A DNA stretch of 64,000 bases from Tuctoria greenei (lineage: Eukaryota > Streptophyta > Magnoliopsida > Poales > Poaceae): contig JAYESD010000007.1 of NCBI GenBank assembly GCA_036927565.1, forward strand, positions 6,283,644-6,347,643, written 5' to 3'. Positions 63,946-64,000 of the stretch are shown here, one piece after another. Each line of letters opens with the position of its first letter. Within the stretch, counting starts at the first letter, position 1. Under the pieces are notes generated by a model. The model did not search any database. It saw only the letters and a list, made by a program, of their open reading frames with translations, and was not told the origin of the DNA. The translations under genes were made by a program, and so were the position numbers.

Positions 63946-64000
63946 ATGGCGGCGGAGGCCGAGGAGGAGGAGGAGGAGGTGCGGCTGGAGCTGGAGGCGG
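63946..64000 (+). CDS. N-terminus of a gene running off the window, possibly RWD-domain protein
   Basis: ATG 63946 opens MAAEAEEEEEEVRLELEA, then the window ends. An acidic start followed by a V/LELEA helix resembles the beginning of RWD-domain proteins, but 18 residues cannot prove it. The GC-rich start after an A-rich leader fits a grass gene. Confidence 0.45.
   Translation, partial: MAAEAEEEEEEVRLELEA

Overview
The window looks like grass (Poaceae) nuclear DNA. It has long nested LTR retrotransposons, Stowaway-type MITEs with CTCCCTC termini, GC-rich 5' ends of host genes, and plant-type introns. No prokaryotic features are visible. About 55 of the 64 kb is transposable element, and only three host genes are supported: a START-domain lipid-transfer-like gene, prefoldin subunit 2, and the first 55 bases of a gene that runs off the right edge.

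Layout. (1) 1-37145 is one Copia retrotransposon (element A, + strand, 5' LTR cut by the window edge). It is split by two later insertions. Element B is a second copy of the same Copia family on the - strand (3839-15993, target duplication AAGAA) and sits inside the A pol gene. Element C is a Ty3/gypsy element of the Tat type on the + strand (19804-32815, target duplication GTCGT) and sits just upstream of the A third ORF. (2) 37910-42539 (-) is an apparently intact ten-exon START-domain gene, with a solo LTR in intron 1 and a MITE in intron 4. (3) About 43378-60047 is a Mutator-like element (MULE) with long terminal inverted repeats, whose FAR1/FHY3-like transposase gene has four coding exons. 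A third Copia copy, element D (46166-58293, - strand, duplication AAGGT), landed exactly at a splice donor of that gene. (4) 60048-61980 holds no recognisable gene, only MITEs. (5) 61981-63640 (-) is prefoldin subunit 2, which shares a probable bidirectional promoter with the gene starting at 63946 (+).

The three Copia elements (A, B, D) have the SIRE/Maximus plan: LTR of about 1.4 kb, initiator-Met tRNA primer site, gag with two zinc knuckles, pol (protease, integrase, RT, RNase H), then a third ORF in the position called env-like. D has intact gag, pol and third ORF, and its LTRs differ by about one base in a G run, so it inserted very recently and could be autonomous. A and B are broken by stops and frameshifts.

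The most interesting structure is in this Copia family. The third ORF differs in composition from gag-pol and has its own host-like promoter (telo-box, TGGGMCC and TATTTAAA) and a CGG-rich leader. Upstream of that promoter lies an array of the same quasi-palindromic CCGGATGATCCG modules that fill the LTR U3. The PPT/LTR boundary is enclosed by a conserved 16-bp inverted repeat, and pol has no ATG at its start but follows a TAG that resembles a 3' splice site. All positions and difference counts were worked out by eye from the sequence.
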